From contig NZ_CP111085.1 in the NCBI RefSeq assembly GCF_026278345.1, positions 1,810,001 to 1,874,000 of the forward strand: a stretch of 64,000 nucleotides of DNA, read 5' to 3'. Shown one piece after another: positions 35,544-44,751 of this stretch; positions within the stretch are counted from its first letter, which is position 1, and every line of letters begins with the position of its first letter. A program made the translations under genes and the position numbers. The stretch comes from Tellurirhabdus rosea. GTDB lineage: Bacteria > Bacteroidota > Bacteroidia > Cytophagales > Spirosomataceae. Below the pieces are notes generated by a model, which made no database searches, was not told the origin of the DNA, and saw nothing but the letters and a program-made list of their open reading frames with translations.

Positions 35544-35575
35544 CAAATATAGTGTCGGTACATTTATTGTAACAA
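35544..35575 (-). promoter_or_regulatory. Promoter of the MarR-YceI operon
   Basis: On the minus strand TTG (35575-35573) and TATATTTG (35551-35544) match the -33 and -7 elements with a 21-bp spacer, about 90 bp before the MarR start. Confidence 0.5.
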
Positions 35576-35595
35576 CATCTAAATGAAAAAAGTTT

Positions 35596-37518
35596 TTAGC
35601 GGTACGAAATAATTTCGGGCGCCGATACGTCGAAATCCCGCAGCCGCAGGGTGGGTACGGCATCAAAGGCAAAGCGCAGCGGGCTCGGATTGGCCGGAAT
35701 GTTGGGATACCAGGCCAGTCTGATCTGAAAACTGTTGAAGGTGAGGTTTTCGTTCCGGAAGCGGAACCCGAAGCCGTAACTTTGATAGAGCGGGGCTTTC
35801 CAGAGACTTCGGTTGTAGGTAATGAGGCCAAAATTGGCAAACGTGATGATGGCCACCCGAAAGCCGAGCACGTCCAGTTTCGAAAACAGCACGTTCTCGA
35901 AGTTGGTCAGCAGAAACTTGGTGCCGCGCAGGGCGTCGTTGGTCAGGCCAAAGCGGTCGCGGCCCGAAAGCGTCACAAATTCGTTGTCGAACCGGTTGAG
36001 GCCGTGCGTGTACCGGATGTTGACGAAGTGCCGCCAGTTGCCCCAGCTCGTGGTCCGCAGCGGACTGAAATAGTTGGTTTCCAGCGCAAAAACGCCCTGC
36101 TGCACGCCCCGGTCGGATTTCAGAAAACCGCCCACATTGAACAGGCCGTACAGATAGCCGACCTTCCGGATGTAGCCGCCTTTCGAGTACTTCACGCCCA
36201 TGTACATCCGTTTGCCCAGTTCGGCATAATCAACGCCGCCCATGATGGAAAACTGGCTGCCGTACGGCACGTCCTCGGTGCGCCCGAAGCCGTAAATCAG
36301 CACGTCGCGGGTGTAGCGCCGCTGCGAGAGCCCGACGCTCAGCAGCACCGTCCGGCTGTTCTGGTAGAGTTGGTTTGTGTCAGAAGTCACCTCCGGCCGC
36401 CGCAGAAAGGTGTAATTGGAAATCCGGCCGGCGACCACGAGCCGCGTCCGGTCCTCGGGGTCCAGAAACCCGGTCAGGGGACGAAAGGCGTACCCGAGCC
36501 AGACGTCGCTATAGTTGTAATACAGCGGAAAAAGCCGGACGCTGTCGGTGCCGTCGTTGAGGAAAATCCGGTTGCGGGGCAGCTGGGTGTGGGTAAACTC
36601 CAGCGCCCCCGCCACCCGCGTGTCGGGGGTCAGAAAAGGCCGGTACACCCGAACGCCGAGCTGACGCCAGTCGCGCTCGTAAATCGCGTCGGCCTGGGCG
36701 CTGATCAGATTTCGGCCGATGTACGGAATAAAATAACGGCCCCGGTAGTTCAGCCGCTGGATCGGGTCGTCGCCGCGGTAGGCGATGGCGTTGGAAAACG
36801 TGTGACCGAAGCCCTGGAAATTCCGCTGTTCCAGCGAAAAATCCCAGCGGTTGAGCGCCCCGACCGAGCCGCCCGGCAGCAGCGACCACACGTCCTGGGT
36901 GATGACGTACACATCGACAAAACTGGTGCTGCCCGGACGCGGCACCAAGATGATGCGGGCGTCGTGGAAGATGTTGGAATTCCGCAGCAGACGTTCGTTG
37001 TCCCGCAACTGGTTCGGGTTGACCGCATCGCCTTTCCGGAACAGCAGAAAGGAGCGGCGGATAACGCCTTCGCGCGTATCCCGGTGCAGCCGGTTGCCGA
37101 CCTTTTCCACCCAGTTGGCCGAATACCGCGTGGTATCGTAGACGGTCTGCCCGAACACTTCCAACCGGCGGATGAAAATATCGCCGATTATCTTTCCTTC
37201 GTGTTCCTGAAACGGATTGGCCTCGATGGCGCTGACTTCGCCCGATCGGACGCGGCTGTTGTACACATCGCGGAACAGCAGGTCGTACATGGCGCGGGTC
37301 ACTTTGCGCTTGTACATCCGCTGCTTTAACTGAAGATAAAAAACGCTGTCCCGGTTGATGAGCACACTGTCGGCCAGCCGGTGCGAGGCCGAATCACCGC
37401 GCAGGGGCGTCTGACCCCGAACGGGTTCGGTGCTACAGAACAGGCAAAGCAGAGTCAGCCAGCCGCAGGCAAACGCCGGCCGGAAGACACACTGAAGCTC
37501 CGTCCTGATTGTACTCAC
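35596..37518 (-). CDS. BamA/TamA-like (Omp85-type) outer membrane protein
   Basis: A 640-residue exported protein. A signal peptide ends near PVRGQ; residues about 110-225 (GKIIGDIFIRRLEVFGQTVYDT, RKGDAVNPNQLRDNERLLRNSNIFHDARIILVPRPGSTSFVDVYVITQD) resemble POTRA units, followed by a barrel rich in alternating aromatic/Gly strands. The closing strand is FDVSAPEIISYR rather than ending in Phe. It may insert or translocate outer-membrane proteins or be a specialised paralogue. The start overlaps the GNAT stop by 4 bp (ATGA), so it is translationally coupled. Confidence 0.8.
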   Translation of the reverse strand: MSTIRTELQCVFRPAFACGWLTLLCLFCSTEPVRGQTPLRGDSASHRLADSVLINRDSVFYLQLKQRMYKRKVTRAMYDLLFRDVYNSRVRSGEVSAIEANPFQEHEGKIIGDIFIRRLEVFGQTVYDTTRYSANWVEKVGNRLHRDTREGVIRRSFLLFRKGDAVNPNQLRDNERLLRNSNIFHDARIILVPRPGSTSFVDVYVITQDVWSLLPGGSVGALNRWDFSLEQRNFQGFGHTFSNAIAYRGDDPIQRLNYRGRYFIPYIGRNLISAQADAIYERDWRQLGVRVYRPFLTPDTRVAGALEFTHTQLPRNRIFLNDGTDSVRLFPLYYNYSDVWLGYAFRPLTGFLDPEDRTRLVVAGRISNYTFLRRPEVTSDTNQLYQNSRTVLLSVGLSQRRYTRDVLIYGFGRTEDVPYGSQFSIMGGVDYAELGKRMYMGVKYSKGGYIRKVGYLYGLFNVGGFLKSDRGVQQGVFALETNYFSPLRTTSWGNWRHFVNIRYTHGLNRFDNEFVTLSGRDRFGLTNDALRGTKFLLTNFENVLFSKLDVLGFRVAIITFANFGLITYNRSLWKAPLYQSYGFGFRFRNENLTFNSFQIRLAWYPNIPANPSPLRFAFDAVPTLRLRDFDVSAPEIISYR

Positions 37519-38054
37519 GTTTCCAGTAAATTGTTGCTCATCCAGTAATCGCGCTGACGTTCCGAACCAAACTGAAAGTAATGCCAGCCAATCCGGCTGA
37601 AACCCATCTTTTTATAGAACGCAATCGCCCGTTCGTTGCGCTCCCACACGCCCAGCCAGAACACCTGAAACCCTTCTGCCCGTGCCAGCTCCCGGCAGGC
37701 ATCCATGAGTCGGCGGCCGAGGCCCGTCCCCACCTGATTGTGGGCTACATATAAACGCTGAATTTCAATGGCTTGTTGCCCGCGGAGCTGGCGGGGCGGC
37801 CGCTGGCGGCGCAGTTTGGCATAGCCCACCAGTTCGCCCGCCGCCGTTTCGGCAACCAGAAACCGGGCTTTCGGATCGGCCAGTTCTTCCCGGGTCAGGT
37901 CGGGCGTCAGGGCTTCGTCCAGATAAGCCAGAACGTCCTCCGCCCGGTTGTGGGGCGGCCCAAACGCTTCCCACATGGTCTGACGGGCCAGGCGGCACAG
38001 GGCTTCGCTATCGGCGGTTACGGCCGGGCGAATGATAATATCGGCGGTACTCAC
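37515..38054 (-). CDS. GNAT-family N-acetyltransferase
   Basis: A 179-residue GNAT protein. The acetyl-CoA site is IQRLYVAHNQVGTGLGRRLMDACRELAR (V/I-x-x-x-x-Q-x-x-G-x-G/A pattern) and the C-terminal strand-helix is VFWLGVWERNERAIAFYKKMGFSRIG, characteristic of RimI-like N-acetyltransferases. It starts 4 bp inside the upstream gap and overlaps the BamA-like gene. The substrate is unknown. Confidence 0.88.
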   Translation of the reverse strand: MSTADIIIRPAVTADSEALCRLARQTMWEAFGPPHNRAEDVLAYLDEALTPDLTREELADPKARFLVAETAAGELVGYAKLRRQRPPRQLRGQQAIEIQRLYVAHNQVGTGLGRRLMDACRELARAEGFQVFWLGVWERNERAIAFYKKMGFSRIGWHYFQFGSERQRDYWMSNNLLET

Positions 38055-38179
38055 AGGATAATCGTCTACTTTTGGTTTGGTTTCGCGTTCAGGGTTAACT
38101 ACAACAACCCGGCCGAGACGGTAATCAACCCTAAACTTTACTCTTTAAACTAGTTCAGAACAGGTAATTTACAAAAATT

Positions 38180-38752
38180 ATGCAGTTATCCCGCCCCCTG
38201 GTGCTGGCTTCGAATTCACCCCGCCGACAGCAGTTGCTGCGCGAAGCCGGTTTTGATTTCCGCGTCGACGTGCGGCCAACCGACGAGCTGTTTCCGGCCG
38301 ACCTGCCGGTGGCCGAAGTGGCGGCTTACCTCGCCCACCACAAAGCCGAACAGTTTCGCCCGGATCTGGCCGACCAGCTGATTCTCTGCGCCGATACGAT
38401 TGTGGTGGTCGACAACGACATTCTCAACAAACCCGCCGACGCCGACGAGGCCGCGCGCATGCTCCGGCAGCTATCGGGCCGGGCGCACCAGGTCATGACG
38501 GGCGTGTGTCTGCTCTCGTCGGAAGGTCCGGTTACCCTGACCGACGTCGCCACGGTGGTGTTCCGGGACCTGACCGAAAACATGATCGCCTACTACATTG
38601 ACCATTACCGCCCGTTCGACAAAGCGGGGGCCTACGGCGTGCAGGAATGGATCGGGATGGTGGGCATCGAACGGATCGAGGGCTCGTTCTACACGATCAT
38701 GGGCCTGCCCGTCCACCGGGTGTATGACCTGCTGAAACCGTATCTCCGCTAA
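38180..38752 (+). CDS. maf: Maf-family nucleoside triphosphate pyrophosphatase
   Basis: A 190-residue house-cleaning pyrophosphatase that hydrolyses dTTP/UTP or modified nucleotides. LVLASNSPRRQQLLREAGF (about 8-25) is the diagnostic N-terminus, with LILCADTIVVVDNDILNKP (the catalytic Asp of CADT) and KAGAYGVQEWIGMVGIERIEGSFYTIMGLP further on. The EWxG pattern and the ADT/Q-type motifs favour the YhdE-like dTTP/UTP group. The gene is alone and ends next to the NlpC-like gene stop. Confidence 0.93.
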   Translation: MQLSRPLVLASNSPRRQQLLREAGFDFRVDVRPTDELFPADLPVAEVAAYLAHHKAEQFRPDLADQLILCADTIVVVDNDILNKPADADEAARMLRQLSGRAHQVMTGVCLLSSEGPVTLTDVATVVFRDLTENMIAYYIDHYRPFDKAGAYGVQEWIGMVGIERIEGSFYTIMGLPVHRVYDLLKPYLR

Positions 38753-39391
38753 TCAGTCGGCGGCCAGCAACCGGCCCGTCACCCGATACCGCGACTCCCG
38801 CAGCACGACCGACTCGGCGGCCGGTTCGTTCACGACGCAGTAGGGAAAGCGCCCGCTGGCGTGGACAAACCGGAGTTCGCCCCGCTGGTGGAGCAGAAAG
38901 CCGGTATGCGTATCCAGCCCGACAAGGTAGAGTCCCGGCTCCTGCCGTTTCATTTTTTCAAGAAATTCGGGAAAGGACAAACCGCTGTAGCGCCGGATGG
39001 TTTTGGGCTTCACCAGCGCCTGAATCATGGTTTCGGACGGCAGGCGGGCCAGTTTCGTCCGTTCGCAGGCATAGCCGAGGTGCTGCACGACGGTGGTGAC
39101 GAAATAGCCGCAGGCAATCCGCCCCTCCCCCGGCACGGCTGTCTGCCCGTGAAAACCATAACGGGTGCCGTACCAGAAAGGCAAAAGCTGCCGGAACTGG
39201 GCAATGCGCTCGGCTCCGGTCAGGTTGACTTCGCGCTGGGCGGCCTGCCGGCGGAGCAGTTCGGTATAGCCTCCGGGGGTGAAATACAGGGCGTGGTAGC
39301 CTGGAAGCCACGGCACCAGCCGGGCCGCGGTGGCGTAGGCCAGTGCCAGCACCAGAAAAGCCGGAAGGGTTTTTTGAAGGTGGCGGGGCAT
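38753..39391 (-). CDS. Membrane-anchored NlpC/P60-like cysteine peptidase candidate
   Basis: A 212-residue protein with an N-terminal hydrophobic helix (about 9-30), thus exported or anchored. A Cys-His arrangement is visible: Cys94 in RIACGYFVTTVVQHLGY and His162 in GLYLVGLDTHTGFLLHQRG. This resembles NlpC/P60 or amidase-like papain folds, which cut peptidoglycan peptides. The ATG at 39391 is preferred over a TTG two codons upstream. It is last in a three-gene operon with envelope enzymes, which fits. The family assignment is inference from motifs. Confidence 0.65.
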   Translation of the reverse strand: MPRHLQKTLPAFLVLALAYATAARLVPWLPGYHALYFTPGGYTELLRRQAAQREVNLTGAERIAQFRQLLPFWYGTRYGFHGQTAVPGEGRIACGYFVTTVVQHLGYACERTKLARLPSETMIQALVKPKTIRRYSGLSFPEFLEKMKRQEPGLYLVGLDTHTGFLLHQRGELRFVHASGRFPYCVVNEPAAESVVLRESRYRVTGRLLAAD

Positions 39392-39403
39392 GAACAACAG
39401 GCT

Positions 39404-41161
39404 TCAGCGTGAAGGAGCAACCCGGTCTTTCCGGACGAACAGCCGACTGCCACCCAGCGTTCCGACGTGCCGGTACTCCGCCGCGAGCAGCTTGCGCATG
39501 AACGGATACCACTCCGGCTGAAACGAATGATAACCGGGATGGCTTGCCGTCGCATCGACGATGATCGCCGGTCGGTTGCGGACAATGTCCTGCTGGTGGA
39601 GCTTCATGAAATACGGCTGCAGTTCGCTTTCCACCACCGGATAGTAGAGCGGGATGAACCGCGAACCCATCAGCAAGCCGGTCCAGACGTGGTATTTATT
39701 CTGCCAGCCCCAGACCACCATTTTGTCATTCGGAACGGTATACTGCGCAACCGCCGCCGTCAGGCCGCTGTCTTTCAGCCGTACGCCTTCAATCAATTGC
39801 CGGATTCCGCTGTTGCGCCGACTTCCCAGAATAAGTCCCGGCCCGACCGCCAGCAGCAGCAGCCAGCCTGCCGCCAGAGGCATTCTCCACCCCGTCCGGA
39901 CCGCATCCAGTCCCAGCATAATCACCAGCCCGGCGAGCCAGAAGGCCGGAATGTAACTCAGGATCTGGTAGTGATAAAAGCCGTTGCCGGGCTGGAGCAC
40001 AGAATACAGCGCCGTCAGCAGCCAGAGAATAGAGAATACCAGCAGCACCCGGGGCGTCAGGGGGTTGATGCCCTCGTCGGAGGTGCCTCCGGTCCTCTTT
40101 CGCCGCCATGACGGATTGACCAGCACCAGCCCTAACGCCGCCAGCACCATTGCGGGCAGGGCAAAAAAGAACGCTTTGGTGGAGCCGAAAGCGGCAAAAA
40201 TCACGGGCACCAGCACCGTGAGCTTCTCCGACCAGTTTTGTACCCCATTTCCAAAACTGCCTTTCTGCGCATAACCCAGATTCGCCAGCAGGAAGGATTT
40301 ATAGAAAAACTCAAAATTGCTGGTCTGCCAGAGGTAAATTCCCAGCAGACCACTCGGCAGCAGCCCGCCGACCGTCAGGGCCAGCAGCAGGCGCCAGCGT
40401 CTTTCGGGAGGCGTCGTCAGCAGCAGTTGCAGAAAGATACCGCCCGTCAGCACCAGCGCCAGCGGAACGGCCTGCAGTTTGGTGTAGGGAATACAGCCCA
40501 GCAGAAAACCCGTCAGTACCGTCTTCCAGACCGGCTCGGGCCGCCAGAAAACGGTACTCCGCAGCCAGAGAATCGTCGCAAAAAGCAGACTGGGAAAATG
40601 TTCGCTATTGTAGGCCGGTCCGTCGCCCTGCTGCATAAAGGCGATGGCCACGGCAAACGGTAGCACGGCGATCCGCGCCCGCCGCGAACCGGCCAGGTTG
40701 GCAAAGGCGCGGTAGAGCAGCCCAACCGCCGCCGCAAACGCTAGCAGGCCGACCAGGCGAATAGTGGCGAAGTCGATACTCAGTCCGAAAAACCAGGGAA
40801 GCGTCAGCGGATACACGTTCAGCGGGCCGCTGGTAGTGCCATCGACGGAAATCCAGAAGCGCGGGTCGGCAATGAGCGTTCCCGCACTGGCGACCCACTG
40901 GCTTTCGTCGGTATTCTGTTCGTCCACCCCCAGCAGCGGCAGCCGGATAACGACAATTCCGAGCAGCAGGAGCGGCAGCCACCAGCGCACGGCCCGCTCT
41001 TTTCCCGGCAAACGCAGGGACCAGAGCGCCCAGCCACACACGAGCAGCAGCCAGCCCAGTCCGCCCGCAATCCAGACTTTGTTGACCGACGATCCCAGCG
41101 CCAGCATCAGCGCCCGGAGGCCCTGATACAGTTCACCCTGGTAGCGGATGATTGGCTCCAT
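39404..41161 (-). CDS. GT39-like membrane glycosyltransferase
   Basis: A 585-residue polytopic inner-membrane protein with about 11-12 helices. After the first helices the first periplasmic loop has the acidic pair in LLGVDEQNTDESQWVAS, the typical DE motif of GT-C transferases (GT39/ArnT-like) using polyprenyl-phosphate sugars. A soluble C-terminal domain of about 140 residues follows the last helix. The start overlaps the GH3 gene stop (TAATG). The sugar and acceptor are unknown; the operon suggests a cell-envelope polymer. Confidence 0.78.
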   Translation of the reverse strand: MEPIIRYQGELYQGLRALMLALGSSVNKVWIAGGLGWLLLVCGWALWSLRLPGKERAVRWWLPLLLLGIVVIRLPLLGVDEQNTDESQWVASAGTLIADPRFWISVDGTTSGPLNVYPLTLPWFFGLSIDFATIRLVGLLAFAAAVGLLYRAFANLAGSRRARIAVLPFAVAIAFMQQGDGPAYNSEHFPSLLFATILWLRSTVFWRPEPVWKTVLTGFLLGCIPYTKLQAVPLALVLTGGIFLQLLLTTPPERRWRLLLALTVGGLLPSGLLGIYLWQTSNFEFFYKSFLLANLGYAQKGSFGNGVQNWSEKLTVLVPVIFAAFGSTKAFFFALPAMVLAALGLVLVNPSWRRKRTGGTSDEGINPLTPRVLLVFSILWLLTALYSVLQPGNGFYHYQILSYIPAFWLAGLVIMLGLDAVRTGWRMPLAAGWLLLLAVGPGLILGSRRNSGIRQLIEGVRLKDSGLTAAVAQYTVPNDKMVVWGWQNKYHVWTGLLMGSRFIPLYYPVVESELQPYFMKLHQQDIVRNRPAIIVDATASHPGYHSFQPEWYPFMRKLLAAEYRHVGTLGGSRLFVRKDRVAPSR

Positions 41162-44139
41162 TAGTTCAGAATTTCGCGCAGGAAAGGCGAAGTGCCGCGC
41201 CGCAGGGCCTCATAGAGCACTTCGTTGACATTGGTACGAATGTTTAATTCACTGACTTTATTGTTGTTGCGGGTCGGATAAACGCGGTTCGTCAGGATGA
41301 CGTAGTTGATGCCGTAGTCCGGGTCCGCCCAGGTGAAGGTGCCCGTAAAGCCCGAGTGGCCGAAACTCCGGGCGCTGGCCGACCGGGCCGCATTCCCCGA
41401 GAACTTGAACGTCGGCTTGTCGAAGCCCAGACCCCGGCGGCTGCCCCGCTCCGGAAACTGGTAGCGCGTAAATTCCTCCAGCGTCGCCGGCTGAATGTAC
41501 TGCGTTCCGCCATAGTAGCCTTTCTGGAGATACATCTGCATCAGCTTCATCAGGTCGTTGGCCGTCCCGAACAGGCCCGCATGGCCCGACAGTCCGCCCA
41601 GCATGGCCGCGCCTTCGTCGTGAACCCGCCCGTGAATCAGCGTTTTGCGGAACAGCGAATCGTACTCCGTCTCGACAATCCGGGTCAGGTTGAAGAAACG
41701 GCGTGGGTTGAAGGTCAGCGTCGTGGCGCCCATCGGCTCGTACACGTTCTTTTTCAGGTATTCTTCGAACTCCTGGCCGGTCCGCCGCTTCACGATCTGG
41801 GGGTACAGATAGAACGACAGGTCGCTATACACGTAGTCCTTTTTCTCGCTCACCGGCGACTCTTTAATCTGCTCAAAAATCGTTTTCCGGTATCTCCGGT
41901 GCAGAAACAGGTTATCGGTCACCTCCACCGTGTAAGGTCCGCGCTTCTCGTCGCTGAAGGTCTTGTCCTTCCAGGTTCCGTCCGGATTGAGAGCGTCGCG
42001 CCAGAACGGAATCCAGGCTTTCAGCCCGGCCTGGTGGGTCAGCACGTTGCGCCAGACGAGATTGGCCTTGTTCGATTTCCGGTATTCGGGCACGTATTCG
42101 GCCATCGTTTTGTCCACGTTAAACTTCCCGGCATCGACCAGCCGCATCAGGGCCAGCGTCGAGGTCGAGATTTTGGTCACCGACGCCATGTCGAAAAGGT
42201 CCGTCAGTTTGGTCGGCGTCATGCCTTCGTAGGTATGGGTGCCGTAGGCTTTCCGGAAAATCACCTTGCCGTCTTTCGCCATCTGCACCACGCCGCCCGG
42301 AAACGCCTTGAGCCGGATGGCGCTCTGCATCATCGAATCGACTTTAACGGTCAGGAAGCGCGAATCGACGCCCACTTCCTCCGGAATGGTGTATTTGAGC
42401 CGGGCGAGCGGAGCCGTCAGAATGCCGTCGTTCAGTTTGTAGGTTTCGTTGACCGTTACCGGCAGCTTGCCTTTGGCCGGAATGGCCCCAAAAATCAACT
42501 GCGCCGACAATTCTTCCGCAAACGGCGTGAGCTGGTAGGCCATCACCAGCGCGCGGGCCTTGTCGAGCCCTTCGAGCTTACCGAGGGAATACGGGTTGCC
42601 AAACACGGTCACGACGGCCTTGCCGGTTTCGGCCAGCGTTTTGAGCTGGGCGGCCGTCTGGGGCGTGATGCCGTAGGTTCGCGGGCGGATGTTGTTCAGG
42701 TGAACGCCCACCAGCAGCAGGTTGTACTTTTTGAGATCGTTCATCACCCGCTGCACCGTGGTATCGGGCGTGGTGGCCGTCAGGTTGAAATGATCGATCG
42801 TGGTGTAGTTGCCGAGCATCGTCTGGAAAGCCGTGGTCTGCGGGGCGTCGAGCGAGACGCTGGCGATCCGCATGGTGTCGAGCTTGAACAGCGGCAGCAC
42901 GTTCTGCCCATTTTTCAGGATTGTCAGCGACTCCTCAGTCAGCAGGCGGTTGATCAGGTTCGATTCCGGGTCGTTGAGGTCCTGCACGAGGTTCATCAGG
43001 TCCACGGGTTTGTAGCGGTCGAGACCGGCCCAGGCTTTGGCGGCGAGCACCTTGCGGCAGCGGGCGTCGATCTCGGCCTGCGTGATCCGGCCGGCGGCGA
43101 TGGCGGCTTTCACCTCGGCAATGGCTTTGGCGACGTCTTCAGTAAATTCCAGCACGTCCATACCGGCTTCCAGACCCATGCGGTCGGCGATGCCCGAGGG
43201 GTAGTATTTCGTAACGCCCTTCATATTCATGGCGTCCGAGAAAACCAGGCCGCCGAAGCCTAGTTCGTTTTTGAGCAGGTCGGTGACCACCCGGCGGGAG
43301 AGCGTCGTGGGCAGGTTTTTGGTCGTGTCCAGCGCCGGAATGTTCAGGTGAGCCACCATTACTCCGGCGGCTCCGGCCTCAATCAGTTGCCGGAACGGAT
43401 ACAGTTCGAGATTGTCAATACGCTGGCGGTCGTGCGTAATCTGCGGGAGGTCGTAATGGGAGTCTGTGCCCGTGTCGCCGTGGCCGGGGAAGTGTTTGAT
43501 CGACGTCAGCAGGCCGTTGTTCTGCATGCCGCGCATGTAGGCCAGCGCCTTGCGGGCCACGGATTCTTTGTCTTCGCCGAACGAGCGGAAGTTGATGACC
43601 GGGTTGTTCGGGTTGTTGTTGACGTCGGCAACGGGAGCAAAATTGACGTGAATGCCCATCCGGCGGCAGTGCCGGGCCATGGCGGCCCCCATTTTGTAAA
43701 TTAAATCATCGCGCTGCTGGATGGCGCCGAGGGTCATCTGGTACGGAAAACGAACCGTGCTGTCGAGACGCATGGCCAGCCCCCACTCGCCGTCCACCGC
43801 AATCAGGAGCGGCACGCTGGCGACGGTTTGCAGGCGGTTGACCAGCCGGGCCTGCCGGATGGGTCCGCCCTGAAAAAAGACCAGTCCGCCCACTTTGTAT
43901 TGCCGCACGACGTTCATCAGCGAATCTTCGTACTGGCGGGTGCGGTTGGAATACCCCGCGATCATAATCAACTGCGCGATGCGCTCATCCGGCGTCAGTT
44001 TATTGAACACCGAATCTACCCAGGCCGGGTTCGCCTTCAGAAACGACGGTACGGTCTGCGCGCGGGCATTGGTACCGGCAATAAGGAAAATGAAAACAAG
44101 ACCGAGAGCGGCTAAAAAGTTGGCAAGCCGGGATGACAT
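41161..44139 (-). CDS. Fusion of GH3 N-acetylglucosaminidase-like and serine hydrolase (beta-lactamase-like) domains
   Basis: A 992-residue exported protein. After a signal peptide (ending ARAQ) residues about 40-380 form a GH3 domain of NagZ type: KHFPGHGDTGTDSHYD (215-230, His-Asp acid/base pair) and FSDAMNM with nucleophile Asp302. Residues about 400-570 are a GH3 C-terminal-like domain. Residues about 590-990 form a penicillin-binding/beta-lactamase-like domain with SVTK at 653-656, YSD at 771-773 and GHSG at 927-930. Together they could cut glycan and peptide links of muropeptides. Head of a three-gene operon. Confidence 0.9.
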   Translation of the reverse strand: MSSRLANFLAALGLVFIFLIAGTNARAQTVPSFLKANPAWVDSVFNKLTPDERIAQLIMIAGYSNRTRQYEDSLMNVVRQYKVGGLVFFQGGPIRQARLVNRLQTVASVPLLIAVDGEWGLAMRLDSTVRFPYQMTLGAIQQRDDLIYKMGAAMARHCRRMGIHVNFAPVADVNNNPNNPVINFRSFGEDKESVARKALAYMRGMQNNGLLTSIKHFPGHGDTGTDSHYDLPQITHDRQRIDNLELYPFRQLIEAGAAGVMVAHLNIPALDTTKNLPTTLSRRVVTDLLKNELGFGGLVFSDAMNMKGVTKYYPSGIADRMGLEAGMDVLEFTEDVAKAIAEVKAAIAAGRITQAEIDARCRKVLAAKAWAGLDRYKPVDLMNLVQDLNDPESNLINRLLTEESLTILKNGQNVLPLFKLDTMRIASVSLDAPQTTAFQTMLGNYTTIDHFNLTATTPDTTVQRVMNDLKKYNLLLVGVHLNNIRPRTYGITPQTAAQLKTLAETGKAVVTVFGNPYSLGKLEGLDKARALVMAYQLTPFAEELSAQLIFGAIPAKGKLPVTVNETYKLNDGILTAPLARLKYTIPEEVGVDSRFLTVKVDSMMQSAIRLKAFPGGVVQMAKDGKVIFRKAYGTHTYEGMTPTKLTDLFDMASVTKISTSTLALMRLVDAGKFNVDKTMAEYVPEYRKSNKANLVWRNVLTHQAGLKAWIPFWRDALNPDGTWKDKTFSDEKRGPYTVEVTDNLFLHRRYRKTIFEQIKESPVSEKKDYVYSDLSFYLYPQIVKRRTGQEFEEYLKKNVYEPMGATTLTFNPRRFFNLTRIVETEYDSLFRKTLIHGRVHDEGAAMLGGLSGHAGLFGTANDLMKLMQMYLQKGYYGGTQYIQPATLEEFTRYQFPERGSRRGLGFDKPTFKFSGNAARSASARSFGHSGFTGTFTWADPDYGINYVILTNRVYPTRNNNKVSELNIRTNVNEVLYEALRRGTSPFLREILN

Positions 44140-44174
44140 TTACAAAAAGGGGGTTTGTTGAACGATCGGAAGAA

Positions 44175-44182
44175 CAAAAGTA
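44175..44182 (-). promoter_or_regulatory. Possible -7 element for the GH3-serine hydrolase operon
   Basis: The minus strand reads TACTTTTG, the same exact TAnnTTTG version as other promoters in the window, 35 bp before the GH3 gene start. No -33 was found. Confidence 0.5.
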
Positions 44183-44280
44183 ACAAAGCGGCGGGCGAAA
44201 GCCTAATGCCGTTTTCCACGCCGCCGGTTTGCGAAACCAGAAGTTCGGCTTTATCTTGTTCTTCCTCTGCTGATCGTTCC

Positions 44281-44724
44281 ATGTACCAACCGCCTGTCTC
44301 CGACCCCTTTTTTGCCGCTGAAGGTCAGGGTGTCTGGGCGCCCCGAGAGCACCAGCGCGTCATTGCCAGGCTGACCGGTGGTCTGGCTCCGATGTACTAC
44401 CAGCAAAACCGCATCCGGCTCGAACCGCTTCCCGGTACAATGCTCGACGAGAGCAAAGCGAGCCTTGTGCCGGATTTATCGTTATACAACAACCAGACGG
44501 AGCAGACGCCGGTCATTATTGAAATCTGTCACACCAACGGCCTTCGGGAAGATTTGCAAAAGGTCATCCGGCTTATTGATGCCGATTGGTACGGCATCCG
44601 GGAAGGCTTCGTTTACAATTACCGGACGGCACAATGGTTCCGCTACCGTCAGGGAGACGGCGGATTGACCCAGCCAACTTCGTATGCCGAGGTGCTGGAA
44701 CTGGATTTGAATCAATTTTTTTAA
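44281..44724 (+). CDS. Uma2-like nuclease-fold protein
   Basis: A 147-residue protein with a Uma2-type pattern: an N-terminal helix-rich part, LEPLPGTMLDESKASLVPDLSLYNN with the acidic residue, and TPVIIEICHTNG with the ExK-like position replaced (E-I-C), so the PD-(D/E)xK lysine is not obvious. The TLI..DWYGIREGFVYNYRTAQWFRYRQG tail is typical. The ATG at 44281 is chosen for start because the upstream extension is not conserved in character. Activity is doubtful; function unknown. Confidence 0.7.
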   Translation: MYQPPVSDPFFAAEGQGVWAPREHQRVIARLTGGLAPMYYQQNRIRLEPLPGTMLDESKASLVPDLSLYNNQTEQTPVIIEICHTNGLREDLQKVIRLIDADWYGIREGFVYNYRTAQWFRYRQGDGGLTQPTSYAEVLELDLNQFF

Positions 44725-44751
44725 TTAAGCGAGGGAATGGCTTCTGTTCCG

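Noticed and set aside
41356-43263. A 635-codon open frame antisense to the GH3-serine hydrolase gene
   Set aside because: The real gene on the other strand has catalytic motifs and a signal peptide; the antisense product is low-complexity Arg/His/Val-rich.
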